Positions 63,396 to 64,000 of a stretch of 64,000 nt of DNA are shown here, one piece after another. Made by a program: the position numbers and the translations under genes. The stretch spans positions 829,001 to 893,000 of the forward strand of contig NZ_CP085344.1 of the NCBI RefSeq assembly GCF_020618415.1, given 5' to 3'. This DNA comes from Cupriavidus sp. MP-37. Its GTDB lineage: Bacteria > Pseudomonadota > Gammaproteobacteria > Burkholderiales > Burkholderiaceae. Positions within the stretch are counted from its first letter, which is position 1; each line of letters opens with the position of its first letter. The notes under the pieces were generated by a model that saw only the letters and a list, made by a program, of their open reading frames with translations, made no database searches and was not told the origin of the DNA.

Positions 63396-63950
63396 ATGCG
63401 TTCTACCGCCACTGCCCCCGCCGGCTACGGTGCCACCGCGATCGCCCTGCACTGGCTGGTGGCGCTGGCCATCTTTGCCGCGTTCGGGCTGGGCCTGTAC
63501 ATGACCGGCATTCCGGGGCTGACGCCGACCAAGCTCAAGCTGTACTCGTGGCACAAGTGGCTGGGCGTGACGATCTTCGCCATCGCCGTGCTGCGCGTGC
63601 TGTGGCGCGCCACCCACGCCGCGCCGCCGGTGGCGCCCGGCACCCCGGCGTGGCAGGCCAGGGCGGCGGCCGGGGCCCACCACCTGCTGTACCTGCTGAT
63701 CGTGATCGTGCCGGTCAGCGGCTACCTGTACAGCTCGGCCGCGGGCGTGCCGGTGGTCTACCTGGGCCTGTGGAAGATGCCGGCGCTGATCGAGAAAAGC
63801 GATGCCCTGAAGGAAGTGCTGAAGTTCACCCATATCTGGCTGAACTACCTGATGGCGGCCGTGGTCGTTGTCCATGCGGCCGCGGCGCTGAAACACCAGT
63901 TTGTCGACCGTGACGGCACGCTGGGCCGGATGCTGCCGTTCCTGCGCTGA
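63396..63950 (+). CDS. Cytochrome b561 (diheme, four-helix)
   Basis: A 184-residue membrane cytochrome starting MRSTATAPAGYGATAIALHW. His residues suited to bind two hemes are seen in ALHWLVALAIFAAFGLGLYM, KLYSWHKWLGVTIFA and KFTHIWLNYLMAAVVVVHAA. It carries electrons between quinol and periplasmic acceptors, often beside a YceI gene; the right-hand neighbour lies outside the window. The ATG at 63396 follows GAGAGGAATCCG. Confidence 0.93.
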   Translation: MRSTATAPAGYGATAIALHWLVALAIFAAFGLGLYMTGIPGLTPTKLKLYSWHKWLGVTIFAIAVLRVLWRATHAAPPVAPGTPAWQARAAAGAHHLLYLLIVIVPVSGYLYSSAAGVPVVYLGLWKMPALIEKSDALKEVLKFTHIWLNYLMAAVVVVHAAAALKHQFVDRDGTLGRMLPFLR

Positions 63951-64000
63951 GCCTGGCGCGCCAACTTTTTCGTTCCGCGGCGCCGCTGCGCCGTCCCTGA

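Overview
This is ordinary chromosomal DNA from a GC-rich betaproteobacterium. The gene content and order (aroQ-accB-accC-prmA, mpl-yqiA-ubiC, leuS-lptE-holA, nudJ-mnmA, a three-gene pnt operon, a KAAPAKK-type histone H1-like protein) and the protein sequences point to Burkholderiaceae, most likely a Cupriavidus or Ralstonia main chromosome. Strong G/C bias at third codon positions makes real genes easy to tell from shadows. No rRNA, tRNA, CRISPR array or prophage was seen.

Layout. 1-6.2 kb: the start of an aldo/keto reductase, a GntP-type permease, a tautomerase with a divergent LysR regulator, a TonB-dependent siderophore receptor behind a good sigma70 promoter, and a DUF2147 periplasmic protein. 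6.2-7.7 kb: about 1.5 kb with no convincing gene and unusual composition, ending in a strong promoter and a long leader before the histone H1-like gene. 8.5-17.3 kb: almost all minus strand: glycine-zipper lipoprotein, PfkB kinase, tpx, a DUF3426 zinc-ribbon protein, prmA, accC, accB, aroQ, a TlpA-like thioredoxin and a conserved hypothetical. 17.5-25.3 kb: plus strand: mpl, yqiA-like esterase, ubiC, an RNB exoribonuclease, a TonB-like protein, aroE and mtgA. 25.3-31 kb: corA behind a 450-nt leader, a DMT exporter, pyrF, pncC, pgpA, thiL. 31.4-35.2 kb: maeB and a secreted barnase-like RNase overlapping a barstar-like inhibitor gene.

35.2-36.9 kb holds the most interesting structure: an IS110-family (IS1111-like) insertion sequence bounded by perfect 13-bp subterminal inverted repeats, sitting inside a composite extragenic palindrome of a family found three more times in the window (50.36, 57.48 and 60.61 kb). 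The 260-nt non-coding end of the element is a candidate guide (bridge/seek) RNA region and contains a 9-nt match to the palindrome family.

36.9-64 kb returns to housekeeping genes: yidB-like, rsmE, a VOC protein, tkt, gapA, a LysR gene with a one-base frameshift, fur, bamE, dapB, leuS, lptE, holA, proA, a HemJ-like membrane protein, a DsbA-fold isomerase, an RlmL-like methyltransferase, an orphan receiver-domain protein, pntB-pntAb-pntAa, nudJ, mnmA, a GST preceded by a 17-bp inverted repeat, purB and a cytochrome b561.

Together these genes serve central carbon metabolism (tkt, gapA, maeB, pnt), fatty acid, cell wall, lysine, shikimate and nucleotide synthesis, translation and tRNA/rRNA modification, iron control (fur, TonB receptor) and envelope assembly (bamE, lptE). 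I found no multi-gene accessory or defence island; the novelty is in the non-coding DNA and the mobile element.
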